Assembly: GCA_025362915.1 (NCBI GenBank)
Contig: JANYEU010000048.1
Span: forward strand, 1 to 6,462
DNA: 6,462 nucleotides
Origin: Chitinophagaceae bacterium
GTDB lineage: Bacteria > Bacteroidota > Bacteroidia > Chitinophagales > Chitinophagaceae
Direction of reading: 5' to 3'
Part shown: positions 1 through 5,719 of the stretch, piece by piece
How the letters are laid out: each line of letters opens with the position of its first letter
Numbering within the stretch: the stretch's first letter is position 1
Program-made: the position numbers and the translations under genes
Notes under the pieces: generated by a model
What the model saw: the letters and a program-made list of their open reading frames with translations, nothing else
What the model was told of the DNA's origin: nothing
Database searches by the model: none

Positions 1-453
1 CAGTTGCACAATGGGGTAATATTTTACCTCCTTTAGCAACGTACTCGGTCCATAGTAATATTTATTGGCAACGTAAGGCTTTTTACTGATTACCAGCACG
101 ATAGGCTGCGCATATTCCCTGAAAGATTCCAACGTTTCAAATAAATAGTTCTTGTTTCGTTTTACATCAAACGTGTCAAGGTTGAGATAGTTGTTAGATA
201 TATTGTCTTTCTCATCCGTTTCTATAATGGGTATATCAATATTGCCGCTTGTTATCTTGGTAGCGAGGTTTAGGTTGGCACTATCCGACGAATTGAGGAT
301 TGTTTTCTGTGCTTCCACCCATACTGCCACATTGTTACGCTCCTGAGCAGCAATCTTGGTAGCCAACGATTCCGAATAAAACACCGTTCCCAGCACTATC
401 AGTACGGCAATAAACCCAAGCAAGCTTCGCCAATTCAACCACTGTTGTATCAT
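1..453 (-). CDS. Sensor histidine kinase, N-terminal part (truncated by window edge)
   Basis: Reading leftward from the ATG at 453-451, the frame is open for 151 codons to the window edge, so the C-terminus is missing. The protein begins MIQQWLNWRS and has one clear membrane segment at about residues 10-27 (LLGFIAVLIVLGTVFY). A polar, presumably periplasmic sensor region follows to about residue 145. The sequence is cut at KYYPIVQL, where a second membrane helix would be expected to start. This layout (short N-tail, TM, about 115-residue extracytoplasmic loop, TM) and the wording of the N-terminus resemble Bacteroidota two-component sensor kinases whose HisKA and HATPase domains follow the second helix. 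None of the catalytic domains lie in the window, so the kinase call rests on resemblance from memory. No TAnnTTTG promoter was found close upstream. Another membrane-bound sensor or an uncharacterised two-TM protein is the main alternative. Confidence 0.65.
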   Translation of the reverse strand, partial: MIQQWLNWRSLLGFIAVLIVLGTVFYSESLATKIAAQERNNVAVWVEAQKTILNSSDSANLNLATKITSGNIDIPIIETDEKDNISNNYLNLDTFDVKRNKNYLFETLESFREYAQPIVLVISKKPYVANKYYYGPSTLLKEVKYYPIVQL

Positions 454-467
454 GGCTGTAAAAGTAA

Positions 468-602
468 TGATTAGTTATTAGTGGTTAGTGGTTAGTCAAA
501 AGTTGAGTAGATTAAAAAAGAAAGCGGTTAAGCTTATTCAGACAAACCGCTTTATCTTATCAGTAATTAATTAGCTACTGATAACCAGCTAATAACTAAT
601 CA
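468..602. repeat. Nested inverted repeats with TTAGTNN heptamer tract
   Basis: At 471-497 four heptamers of the form TTAGTNN follow each other (TTAGTTA, TTAGTGG, TTAGTGG, TTAGTCA with the last base just beyond). The 14-mer TGATTAGTTATTAG at 468-481 recurs as a perfect reverse complement at 589-602. Between these arms sit two further perfect 9-bp inverted repeats: AAAGCGGTT (521-529) with AACCGCTTT (545-553), and TTATCAGTA (557-565) with TACTGATAA (576-584). The whole stretch can fold as a branched structure. TTAGT-type intergenic repeats are, as I recall, common in Bacteroidota genomes; that is from memory, while the pairing is directly visible. Confidence 0.75.
511..553 (-). terminator. Rho-independent-like terminator on the minus strand
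   Basis: Read on the minus strand, the stem AAAGCGGTT (553-545) and AACCGCTTT (529-521) encloses a 15-nt loop and is followed by CTTTTTTAAT (520-511). The stem has four G/C pairs in nine and a proper U tract, so it looks like an intrinsic terminator for transcription coming from the right. No intact minus-strand gene lies to the right. It may end a relic gene (617-682) or shield the sensor kinase gene from read-through. Confidence 0.45.
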
Positions 603-737
603 CTAACAACTACTTACGCTACATTCACATTAAAATGTCCTGCCAATGTATCGGACAGATTTAGCCAACCGTTAATTAATTTCTACACTTTACGGAAGTT
701 ATTTCGTATTTAAATTACATTAATTAAAATAAACTAT

Positions 738-775
738 TTAAATAAAATATTTGGTTTTCAAAATATTTTATTTAA
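738..775. repeat. Perfect 15-bp AT-only hairpin
   Basis: TTAAATAAAATATTT (738-752) is exactly reverse-complemented by AAATATTTTATTTAA (761-775) across an 8-nt loop, GGTTTTCA. The stem is entirely A/T, so it is thermodynamically modest but far longer than expected by chance at one spot. It contains no GC block and is therefore an atypical terminator. It could be a protein-binding palindrome or part of the regulatory DNA between the divergent genes. Confidence 0.75.
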
Positions 776-802
776 GATAAATTATATGCCAAATAGATGT
801 TT

Positions 803-996
803 ACCCGACACGGATAAACCCTTTTTATGTCATACGATTTTATCAATATGGGTTAAAAAAGTACTTTTTATGTCATCAACGAAATCGTATGACACTAAAT
901 ACTTTTATTTAACGTCATCCGATTAATCAACACGAGGTAAATACTTTTATTTAGTGTCGTACGATTAATCGACACGAGGTAAATACATTTATTTAT
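803..996. repeat. Tandem array of ~42-bp units with palindromic cores
   Basis: Two adjacent 42-bp units, 901-942 and 943-984, match at 37 of 42 positions. Diverged units precede them: one starting at 821 and one at 864, sharing the 13-mer CTTTTTATGTCAT. Partial units flank the array at about 803-820 and 985-996. Each full unit carries a GTCRTMCGATT-like core. In the 943 unit, GTGTCG (954-959) pairs with CGACAC (970-975) around the palindrome CGATTAATCG (962-971). In the 864 unit, TGTCAT (871-876) pairs with ATGACA (889-894). TGTCATACGATTT (828-840) is also the exact reverse complement of 882-894. The unit length drifts (43, 38, 42), so this is a decayed or slowly diverging array. Role unknown; repeated operator sites or an extragenic repeat family are both possible. 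Confidence 0.8.
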
Positions 997-1099
997 AAAG
1001 TATTGAGATAATTGTAGCTTACAAAAGGGTTTATTGGATTGATAATGAGAAGATTTTGGGAATGAAAAGGAATTGAATCATTGAAAGGGATATTGTATT

Positions 1100-1134
1100 C
1101 TTCGCTTCTGCACAATCTTCGCGTCTGTGCGAAG
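1100..1134. repeat. REP-like hairpin with CTTCGC repeats
   Basis: CTTCGC occurs at 1100-1105 and 1117-1122, and its complement GCGAAG at 1129-1134. The inner pair makes a perfect 6-bp, GC-rich stem with a 6-nt loop (GTCTGT). The first copy can compete for the same partner, and GCACA (1110-1114) can alternatively pair with TGTGC (1126-1130). A weaker CTCG/CGAG hairpin lies at 1176-1188. The GC-rich block stands out in AT-rich surroundings, which suggests a dispersed extragenic element. Confidence 0.5.
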
Positions 1135-1214
1135 TATGAAGCAGCCTTGCTTATGTTTATTAGGCTGATTCGTTCCTCGCAGTACGAGAATTGGGTTGCT
1201 GAAGATGATAACTA

Positions 1215-1243
1215 TTGCAAGTAAAAGAATCATACTATATTTT
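1215..1243 (+). promoter_or_regulatory. Candidate promoter for the 1370 gene
   Basis: TTG at 1215-1217 is followed after 18 nt by TATATTTT (1236-1243), one base off the Bacteroidota -7 consensus TAnnTTTG with its -33 TTG. It would give a leader of roughly 120 nt. A second weaker choice, TTG (1314-1316) with TATACTTA (1334-1341), lies closer to the start. Neither is decisive. Confidence 0.25.
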
Positions 1244-1322
1244 TATGGATATAATATTGTTAGATAAGTTGATACAACTGTGAAAGAGGAACCACAAAGG
1301 AGAACAAATAGCCTTGGTAATA

Positions 1323-1347
1323 AAAGTGTGCTGTATACTTACACTTT
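1323..1347 (+). promoter_or_regulatory. Stem-loop in the leader of the 1370 gene
   Basis: AAAGTGT (1323-1329) is perfectly complemented by ACACTTT (1341-1347) around an 11-nt loop. The stem ends 22 nt before the TTG start codon. It could influence translation or RNA stability of the downstream gene. It could also be chance, since the stem is only 7 bp. Confidence 0.35.
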
Positions 1348-1369
1348 ATAAAACTTAAAAGAATAAAAA

Positions 1370-2221
1370 TTGAAAAAAATCTTATTAGGATTCCTATTTT
1401 TTATCTATGGTATTTATTCCTATGGCCAATTTGACACTACCAAAACAAACGTAATTGGCTCTTATCTTACCGATGATGCTAGAATTCATATATCAGATTC
1501 AATTACAAGCGAAGGAAAAAAATTGTATAATTCAGAAATCGCATCTTGGTATGGAACAGACATCTTTGTACAACAGTTTAAAGATGGAGTCAATAACATT
1601 GGCGGCTATTTTTCTTATCCTGACTATTCAAGCGAAACTTGTCTTTTCTACTCAAAAGGAGACAGTCCACTAGTGTTAGGCACTACAACATTTGACAGCA
1701 GCTTTAATTTAAAAAATGTAATATTTAACGGTACAAAAAGAAACTTAACGCCACACGAAGCTGAAATTTGGCAACTAAGAACGGCAGCACAAGAAGAAAT
1801 TAAAAAAGACACGTCCTTTTTTCTAAGTTACAGAGGCACAACATTTAACCTAATCCCATTTATTGAAGATGACAGTAAAATTTTATATATATTGACTGGT
1901 ACCACAAGAACAGATGTTGTTTACGTTGGTAATGATTATCTTTTAAAATTTGATAGTCGCAATAATTTGATTTCTCACAAGAGATTGCATGCTAATATAA
2001 TCCCATTACCAGTTAATAAAAAAGTAAAAAAGAATGACGTTGGCAATGTTCATATTCACTTGCCTGAAACAGGAGATTTTATAACTGCAACAGATATTTG
2101 CACATTCATGCTTAACGAAAAAGTTGCAAAGTGGAAACAACAAATGGTAGTTTCTGAACACTTTATGTCTATCTGGAATTGTGAATCCAATTCGCTAATT
2201 ATACTTCCAACTGGAAGATAA
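1370..2221 (+). CDS. Secreted hypothetical protein, 283 aa
   Basis: I do not recognise a characterised family. The start is TTG at 1370, chosen because it begins a textbook signal peptide: MKK, then a hydrophobic core LLGFLFFIYGIYS (residues 5-17), with likely cleavage near SYG-Q at 19/20. The mature protein of about 264 residues has no further membrane segment and should be exported to the periplasm or surface. It is rich in beta-prone and aromatic residues. Three cysteines occur (C91, C244, C271). The most conserved-looking stretch is near the C-terminus, HIHLPETGDFITATD at about 228-242, followed by ICTFMLNEKVAKW and SIWNCESNSLIILP. My impression is that this tail resembles uncharacterised Bacteroidota proteins. 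It stands alone: structured DNA lies upstream and a terminator-like hairpin follows. Base composition appears more AT-rich than the next gene, so separate acquisition is possible. Confidence 0.75.
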   Translation: MKKILLGFLFFIYGIYSYGQFDTTKTNVIGSYLTDDARIHISDSITSEGKKLYNSEIASWYGTDIFVQQFKDGVNNIGGYFSYPDYSSETCLFYSKGDSPLVLGTTTFDSSFNLKNVIFNGTKRNLTPHEAEIWQLRTAAQEEIKKDTSFFLSYRGTTFNLIPFIEDDSKILYILTGTTRTDVVYVGNDYLLKFDSRNNLISHKRLHANIIPLPVNKKVKKNDVGNVHIHLPETGDFITATDICTFMLNEKVAKWKQQMVVSEHFMSIWNCESNSLIILPTGR

Positions 2222-2237
2222 AAAATATATACAATCC

Positions 2238-2278
2238 GCCCTTCGAGGCTGGTAGCTTCGAAGGCTTATTTTATTGCT
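2238..2278 (+). terminator. Terminator-like hairpin after the 1370 gene
   Basis: GCC-TTCGA (2238-2246, with one bulged C at 2241) pairs with TCGAAGGC (2258-2265), and a T-rich tail TTATTTTATTGCT follows. It begins 16 bp after the stop codon, a suitable place for an intrinsic terminator. The bulge and the interrupted T tract keep the confidence moderate. Confidence 0.5.
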
Positions 2279-2383
2279 AAAAACAACAGGTTATGCCCAA
2301 AAACTTTTCTTAACCCGACTTAAACATTACCCTCATTTCAATCATTTTTATCCTTCCAATCATTTCTTCTATTCTAATAGCTT

Positions 2384-2391
2384 TACTTTTG
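2384..2391 (+). promoter_or_regulatory. Bacteroidota-type -7 box for the hydrolase gene
   Basis: TACTTTTG matches the TAnnTTTG consensus exactly and lies 22 bp before the ATG at 2414, giving a very short leader. No TTG is visible at the -33 spacing, so only half of the promoter is supported. The gene is separated from its upstream neighbour by a terminator-like hairpin, so it needs its own promoter. Confidence 0.4.
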
Positions 2392-2413
2392 ACACTTCTT
2401 AACAATAGCTTGT

Positions 2414-3646
2414 ATGAATACTGGTCAGCCATCTAAAAGAATATTAGTTCCACTTTTAATATTGTCAATGGTTTTATTTGCCACTACGCCCCTCTTTGCG
2501 CAAGTGTGGCAATGGAGTACCTTATTTAAAAACGAAAGACCGAACGCCGAGGAAGCAAGGGCTTTTTTGTGGATACCCGAAAACTGCAAGAAGGTAAAGG
2601 GCGTGGTGGTTGCGCAGAACAACATGGAAGAATTATCCATTCTGGAACATGCCAACTTTCGCAAGCAACTTACCAAGCTTGGCTTTGCCGAGGTTTGGGT
2701 GAATCCTCCCTTCGATCATGTATTCAACTTTAATGAAGGTGCTTACGAAACTTTCAATAATATCATAAACAGTCTTGCCAATGTGTCTGGTTACACAGAA
2801 CTAAAGGTTGCGCCAGTAGTACCTATGGGTCACTCGGCTGCTGCCAGTTGGCCTTATTATTTTGCCGTACTGAAACCTGAGCGTACACTCTGTGCCATCT
2901 CTATAAGTGGACAATGGCCTTACTTTAGGGACAAGAACTTTGCACCAGATATTTGGGATGAGAAAACACTGGATTATGTGCCTTGCCTAGAGACAATGGG
3001 CGAATATGAGGCCGCTGCTACTTGGAGTACTGAGGGATTGAAAGAACGTGCAGAACAAAAATACCTGCCGCTAAGTATGTTGGCCTGCCCTGCAGAAGGT
3101 CATTTTGCAGCCACAGAAAAGAAAGTGGATTATATAGCATTGTACATTAAAAAGGCTGCACAATACAGGCTATCCAACAAGGTAAATGCAGATGGTTATC
3201 CGGAGTTGAACCTGATTAACCCCAACGTTTTGGGTTGGTTGATGGAGAAATGGATACCTAATAAAGCACCTACCACTACCGCCGCGCCAGTAGGCAAATA
3301 TAAAGGTGACAGGAATGAGGCTTTTTGGTTTTTTGATGAAGAAATTGCAAAGGCTACGGAGGTATATGAAGCTGAATACAGGAATAAGAAGGCAGAACTA
3401 CTGTGTTACATACAAGATGGGCAGGCAGTAAAGCAGCGAAATACGCATTTGCAAGTCGAATTGAAGTTTATGCCTGATAGTAATGGCACAAGCTTTAAGT
3501 TAAAAGGAGGTTTTTTGGATACTGTTCCTGGAGAAAGCCCAAGACCAGCAGTTTGGACGGGCATTGTAGTGGATAGTGCCGTTGGTCATGCTTTCGGCAA
3601 TGTGCCGATATCTATCGATAAGGTGATTGGTCCATTCAAAAGATAA
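2414..3646 (+). CDS. Secreted alpha/beta-hydrolase-like protein, N-terminal part of a frameshifted gene
   Basis: The 410-residue product starts with a signal peptide (KR, then ILVPLLILSMVLFATTPLFAQ, cleavage near residue 29). The mature N-terminus follows the alpha/beta-hydrolase plan. VKGVVVAQNNM (61-71) fits an early strand with oxyanion region, and PVVPMGHSAAASW (134-146) is a nucleophile elbow G-H-S-A-A with Ser141 as likely nucleophile. AISISGQWP (161-169) fits the next strand, and CPAEGHF (225-231) offers His230 as catalytic base. The acid is not certain. A beta-rich domain starts after about residue 295. I recall similar full-length proteins of about 550 residues in Bacteroidota, Acidobacteria and Planctomycetes, annotated only as alpha/beta hydrolase; an esterase acting on plant or cell-surface glycans is a guess. 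The last residue before the stop (R410) lies beyond the frameshift: the real family sequence continues in the -1 frame, open from 3622 to 4080. Confidence 0.8.
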   Translation: MNTGQPSKRILVPLLILSMVLFATTPLFAQVWQWSTLFKNERPNAEEARAFLWIPENCKKVKGVVVAQNNMEELSILEHANFRKQLTKLGFAEVWVNPPFDHVFNFNEGAYETFNNIINSLANVSGYTELKVAPVVPMGHSAAASWPYYFAVLKPERTLCAISISGQWPYFRDKNFAPDIWDEKTLDYVPCLETMGEYEAAATWSTEGLKERAEQKYLPLSMLACPAEGHFAATEKKVDYIALYIKKAAQYRLSNKVNADGYPELNLINPNVLGWLMEKWIPNKAPTTTAAPVGKYKGDRNEAFWFFDEEIAKATEVYEAEYRNKKAELLCYIQDGQAVKQRNTHLQVELKFMPDSNGTSFKLKGGFLDTVPGESPRPAVWTGIVVDSAVGHAFGNVPISIDKVIGPFKR

Positions 3647-3708
3647 ATGACAGCATATTTCAGGTTTGTTTTGATAAGACCATCACCAATAAGGCGAGCA
3701 ATTACACA

Positions 3709-4080
3709 TTGACATTTGCTGCCACACATCCGGGCGATGCCAATTATAAACCCGCAGTGCAACAAGCCGAAATGAAAATACCAGCCAATAATAATGAAGG
3801 GACAGAGCAGACAATTTCTTTTGAACCGATAGGCAACCAACAAGTAACTGCCAAAGAAATGGAACTAAAAGCAACTTCTTCCCTCAACCTTCCCATTCAT
3901 TTTTATGTATTGGATGGTCCCGCAGAACTGGTGGGGAATAAGTTGGTATTTACAGCTATACCACCACAGAGTAAGTTTCCGGTAAGAGTAACGGTAGTGG
4001 CATGGCAATATGGTAGTAGTGTAGAGCCAAAGGTAAAAACAGCAAAATCAATTGCCCAAACATTTTACATAGATAGATAA
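3709..4080 (+). CDS. C-terminal domain fragment of the frameshifted hydrolase
   Basis: From a TTG at 3709 this reads 123 residues, but the coding sequence of the same frame already makes sense from about 3640 (KINDSIFQVCFDKT...). The TTG is therefore unlikely to be a real start. The fragment is beta-rich and has no catalytic motif or membrane segment. It contains THPGDANYKPAVQQAEMKIP followed by EGTEQTISFEPIGNQ, then DGPAELVGNKLVFTAIPP, a strand pattern of an Ig-like accessory module that ends KSIAQTFYIDR. It is best understood as the end of the hydrolase encoded upstream. If translated alone it would lack the signal peptide and stay in the cytoplasm. Confidence 0.7.
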   Translation: MTFAATHPGDANYKPAVQQAEMKIPANNNEGTEQTISFEPIGNQQVTAKEMELKATSSLNLPIHFYVLDGPAELVGNKLVFTAIPPQSKFPVRVTVVAWQYGSSVEPKVKTAKSIAQTFYIDR

Positions 4081-4089
4081 AGGGGAATT

Positions 4090-4296
4090 AACCGCAGAGT
4101 ACGCTAAGATTTTACGCAAAGAAAAAGAAGAAAGAAGAAAGATTAACACAGAGCAAATAATAAATATTCTTTATTTTAGATAAGTGTGTTTCCTCTTGTA
4201 TTTTTCATTAACGGATAACTTTAAATACTTTCTTGTTATTGCCCTTTAAATTTCTCTGCGGTTTCTTTGCGATAAATCTTCGTGCGCTTTGCGGTT
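4090..4296. repeat. Long imperfect inverted repeat between convergent genes
   Basis: The 35-nt arm at 4090-4124 (beginning AACCGCAGAG) matches the reverse complement of 4262-4296 (beginning AACCGCAAAG) at 28 of 35 positions. A short extra copy, CCGCAGAG reversed, lies at 4252-4261. The 137-nt interior is AT-rich and purine-rich on its left side. The second arm is followed on the plus strand by ATTTTTTAAT (4297-4306). AACCGCAAAG/ACGCAAAG elements are, from memory, frequent intergenic repeats in Bacteroidota, often between gene ends. Here it lies between two converging stop codons and may serve as a bidirectional terminator. Confidence 0.65.
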
Positions 4297-4306
4297 ATTT
4301 TTTAAT

Positions 4307-5416
4307 TCAAACACCTCTTTCGCCAGTGCATATACTATATAGCTTTGGAGATAGAAACCTGAATATGGCACCAACAATAATTGTAAATGCTATAATACTA
4401 ACTGGCAATAGGATAAACAGCAGCAGTCTATTGTGTATAGAGGAGGGGAAATACCGATAGGCAAAACATAAACTATAGTTGATTAATGGCACATGAATAA
4501 CATAAATGATGAATGAAAAAGAAGTAAGCCATACAAACCAAGACCGCTTCATACAATAAGAAACTATACTGTTACTACCATACCATACGGTGATTAATCC
4601 AGCAATAACTGTTATTTTATGCAATAAGGATAGGATGATAAATGAAATAATACCCCAATGCAAATGGAAGGCAAGTATGGTTTTCAGAATGCTTGCCAAC
4701 AAGAAAATAGGCAGCCAATAGCGTAATGATAATTTACTGCTTGGGGTATTTATATCGAAATTTGTCTTTTGTATATAGATACCCAAAGAAAAGAACAGCA
4801 CCCCCTCCCCTTCTATCAATGGCGTACCGAAAGTAACCACCCACAAAAAAGTACATATCCCAAACCATACAGCAGGGAACTTATTGATAGCCTTTAATAT
4901 GAGTGGATAAGCCGCATTATAAATCAACAAGCTTCTGATAAACCATAATTGAAAGGCAATGGGAAATAATGTCCACCGTAGTAATAAAGCCATCCAACCC
5001 ATCTGCCAATAAGGCCTGTTATCGCCTAGCTGATCTAGTTGTGCATCTTTCAAAGCCATGGACGTGGCAGGAAATGATTGCCAGCCATAGGTAATTAATA
5101 AAGCAACACCACTCCAGATGAGGTATGGGAATAGCAATGTTTTAAGTCTTTTCCGCATACGGAGTTTGTATGGTTGCTCATCCTTCAAGGCGAATAAGTA
5201 GCCTGACATAATAAAGAATAAGGGAATGATAAATCTGGATAATCCATTGGCAAACCAGTATTCTATGAAAGTAGTGATGGTTAATGGTTCTTCTACAATG
5301 CTAAATGGTTGCAAATAGCGGTCGTGGAGATTATAGCCATGAATAAACACCACTGCCGTAAGTGATATAAAAGTGAAGAACCTAAACTTCTGACTGATAA
5401 AAGTATCCATAGACAA
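4307..5416 (-). CDS. Acyltransferase 3 family membrane protein
   Basis: The 369-residue protein is a multi-spanning integral membrane protein of the acyltransferase-3 type (PF01757; OatA/NodX/fucose O-acetylase relatives). These transfer acyl groups, usually acetyl, to carbohydrates of the cell surface. Family marks in order: RFFTFISLTAVVFIHGYN near the N-terminus with the key His26, FIIPLFFIMSGYLFA at 62-76, the basic loop RMRKRLKTLLFPYLIW at 86-101, FQLWFIRSLLIY at 155-166 corresponding to the usual LWFLxxL motif, and SFIIYVIHVPLINY at 301-314 near the last helices. About ten hydrophobic helices are visible, and the length is typical of stand-alone members. The ATG at 5416 is followed by a second Met two codons later, so the start is uncertain by two residues. 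The gene stands alone, divergent from groES and convergent with the hydrolase. The acceptor cannot be told from the sequence. Confidence 0.9.
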   Translation of the reverse strand: MSMDTFISQKFRFFTFISLTAVVFIHGYNLHDRYLQPFSIVEEPLTITTFIEYWFANGLSRFIIPLFFIMSGYLFALKDEQPYKLRMRKRLKTLLFPYLIWSGVALLITYGWQSFPATSMALKDAQLDQLGDNRPYWQMGWMALLLRWTLFPIAFQLWFIRSLLIYNAAYPLILKAINKFPAVWFGICTFLWVVTFGTPLIEGEGVLFFSLGIYIQKTNFDINTPSSKLSLRYWLPIFLLASILKTILAFHLHWGIISFIILSLLHKITVIAGLITVWYGSNSIVSYCMKRSWFVWLTSFSFIIYVIHVPLINYSLCFAYRYFPSSIHNRLLLFILLPVSIIAFTIIVGAIFRFLSPKLYSICTGERGV

Positions 5417-5719
5417 GCATTAGAAGGCGTAAAGTTATCGTTATGAGTTAATGATTGGAATGAAAGAAATGACCTCACCAAATGAAGAGGCAAAATATTG
5501 GCAGCAAGAGATTGAAGTAAATAATAAGGGCACTATGCAATTTTGGCACAGCTATCCACTAGACAATGTAATTTTTTCACAAGTATTGTCAAATAATACA
5601 AGAGGCATTTCTATTAATCAAATCCCTAACTGTAAATTTGGCTTGATTATTCCCAATGGCACAGTTCTCGCCAACCCGAGTTCGAAATTAAATTTCATTT
5701 AACTCAAAAATTAATAATT
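5417..5719. promoter_or_regulatory. Divergent intergenic region upstream of groES
   Basis: These 303 bp separate the acyltransferase from groES. A frame at 5451-5702 stays open for 83 codons, but its product (QQEIEVNNKGTMQFWHSYP...) resembles nothing I know and it covers the expected groES promoter; I treat it as non-coding. TGGCACAG occurs twice (5544-5551 and 5657-5664). TAAATTTG at 5633-5640 fits the Bacteroidota -7 consensus TAnnTTTG, without a clear -33 TTG. No CIRCE element (TTAGCACTC-N9-GAGTGCTAA) is present. Confidence 0.5.
5656..5672 (+). promoter_or_regulatory. Putative sigma-54 (RpoN) promoter of groESL
   Basis: ATGGCACAGTTCTCGCC has the -24/-12 form TGGCAC-N5-TTGC with one mismatch (TCGC for TTGC) and the exact GG-N10-GC spacing (GG at 5658-5659, GC at 5670-5671). 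Transcription would begin near 5683, giving a leader of about 37 nt. A second TGGCACAG at 5544-5551 lacks the GC and is not a full site. Sigma-54 control also needs an activator, whose sites I cannot identify. Confidence 0.35.

Larger units (their letters stand above)
454..1369. other. Long intergenic region rich in repeats, no convincing gene
   Basis: This 916-bp gap lies between the divergent sensor kinase and the secreted protein gene at 1370. No reading frame on either strand looks like a complete protein. It is strongly AT-rich and holds several independent structured elements, listed separately: heptamer repeats, inverted repeats, a minus-strand terminator-like hairpin, an AT-only 15-bp hairpin, a 42-bp palindromic tandem array, and a REP-like hairpin. 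A 22-codon minus-strand open stretch at 617-682 ends in a protein-like tail (LSDTLAGHFNVNVA, stop at 616-614) but has no usual start codon and has a stop immediately upstream. It could be a gene relic or chance. Confidence 0.7.
2414..4080 (+). pseudogene. Full hydrolase locus disrupted by a 1-base frameshift
   Basis: The two coding pieces read as one protein if one A is restored to the AAAA run at 3638-3641. The frame then reads PFK-K-INDSIFQVCFDKTI and continues without a stop to 4080, giving about 555 residues. Support: both pieces are protein-like, the downstream frame is open back to 3622, the join falls in the middle of a domain, and the downstream piece has no own ATG start or promoter. 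It may be a true inactivating deletion, a sequencing error in a homopolymer, or (less likely) recoding. The enzyme core with Ser141 and His230 lies wholly upstream, so a truncated product could fold in part. Confidence 0.75.

Noticed and set aside
803..996. CRISPR array
   Set aside because: The units are contiguous, vary in length and sequence, and have no constant repeat with unique spacers; no cas gene is present.
803..996. Iteron-type replication origin
   Set aside because: No replication initiator gene or DnaA box cluster is visible, and the groESL neighbourhood suggests a chromosome away from a plasmid origin.
1200..1369. A tRNA or other structured RNA gene
   Set aside because: No cloverleaf, CCA end or TTCGA loop arrangement was found; only short hairpins are present.
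3635..3650. Programmed -1 ribosomal frameshift in the hydrolase
   Set aside because: The site TTC AAA AGA does not give a good X-XXY-YYZ slippery heptamer, and I saw no strong downstream stem. A deletion or sequencing error is simpler.
3586..3874. Minus-strand frames of 85 and 63 codons opposite the hydrolase frameshift
   Set aside because: They lie antisense to coding sequence that reads as a known-looking protein in the plus frames, so they are shadows.
4233..4460. A 75-codon plus-strand frame over the acyltransferase end
   Set aside because: It is antisense to the well-supported acyltransferase gene and runs through the intergenic repeat; its sequence is not protein-like.
5451..5702. An 83-codon plus-strand open frame ahead of groES
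   Set aside because: Its product resembles no family I know, it has no visible start signals, and it covers the expected groES promoter elements. An AT-rich 300-bp gap can hold such a frame by chance. It stays a weak possibility.
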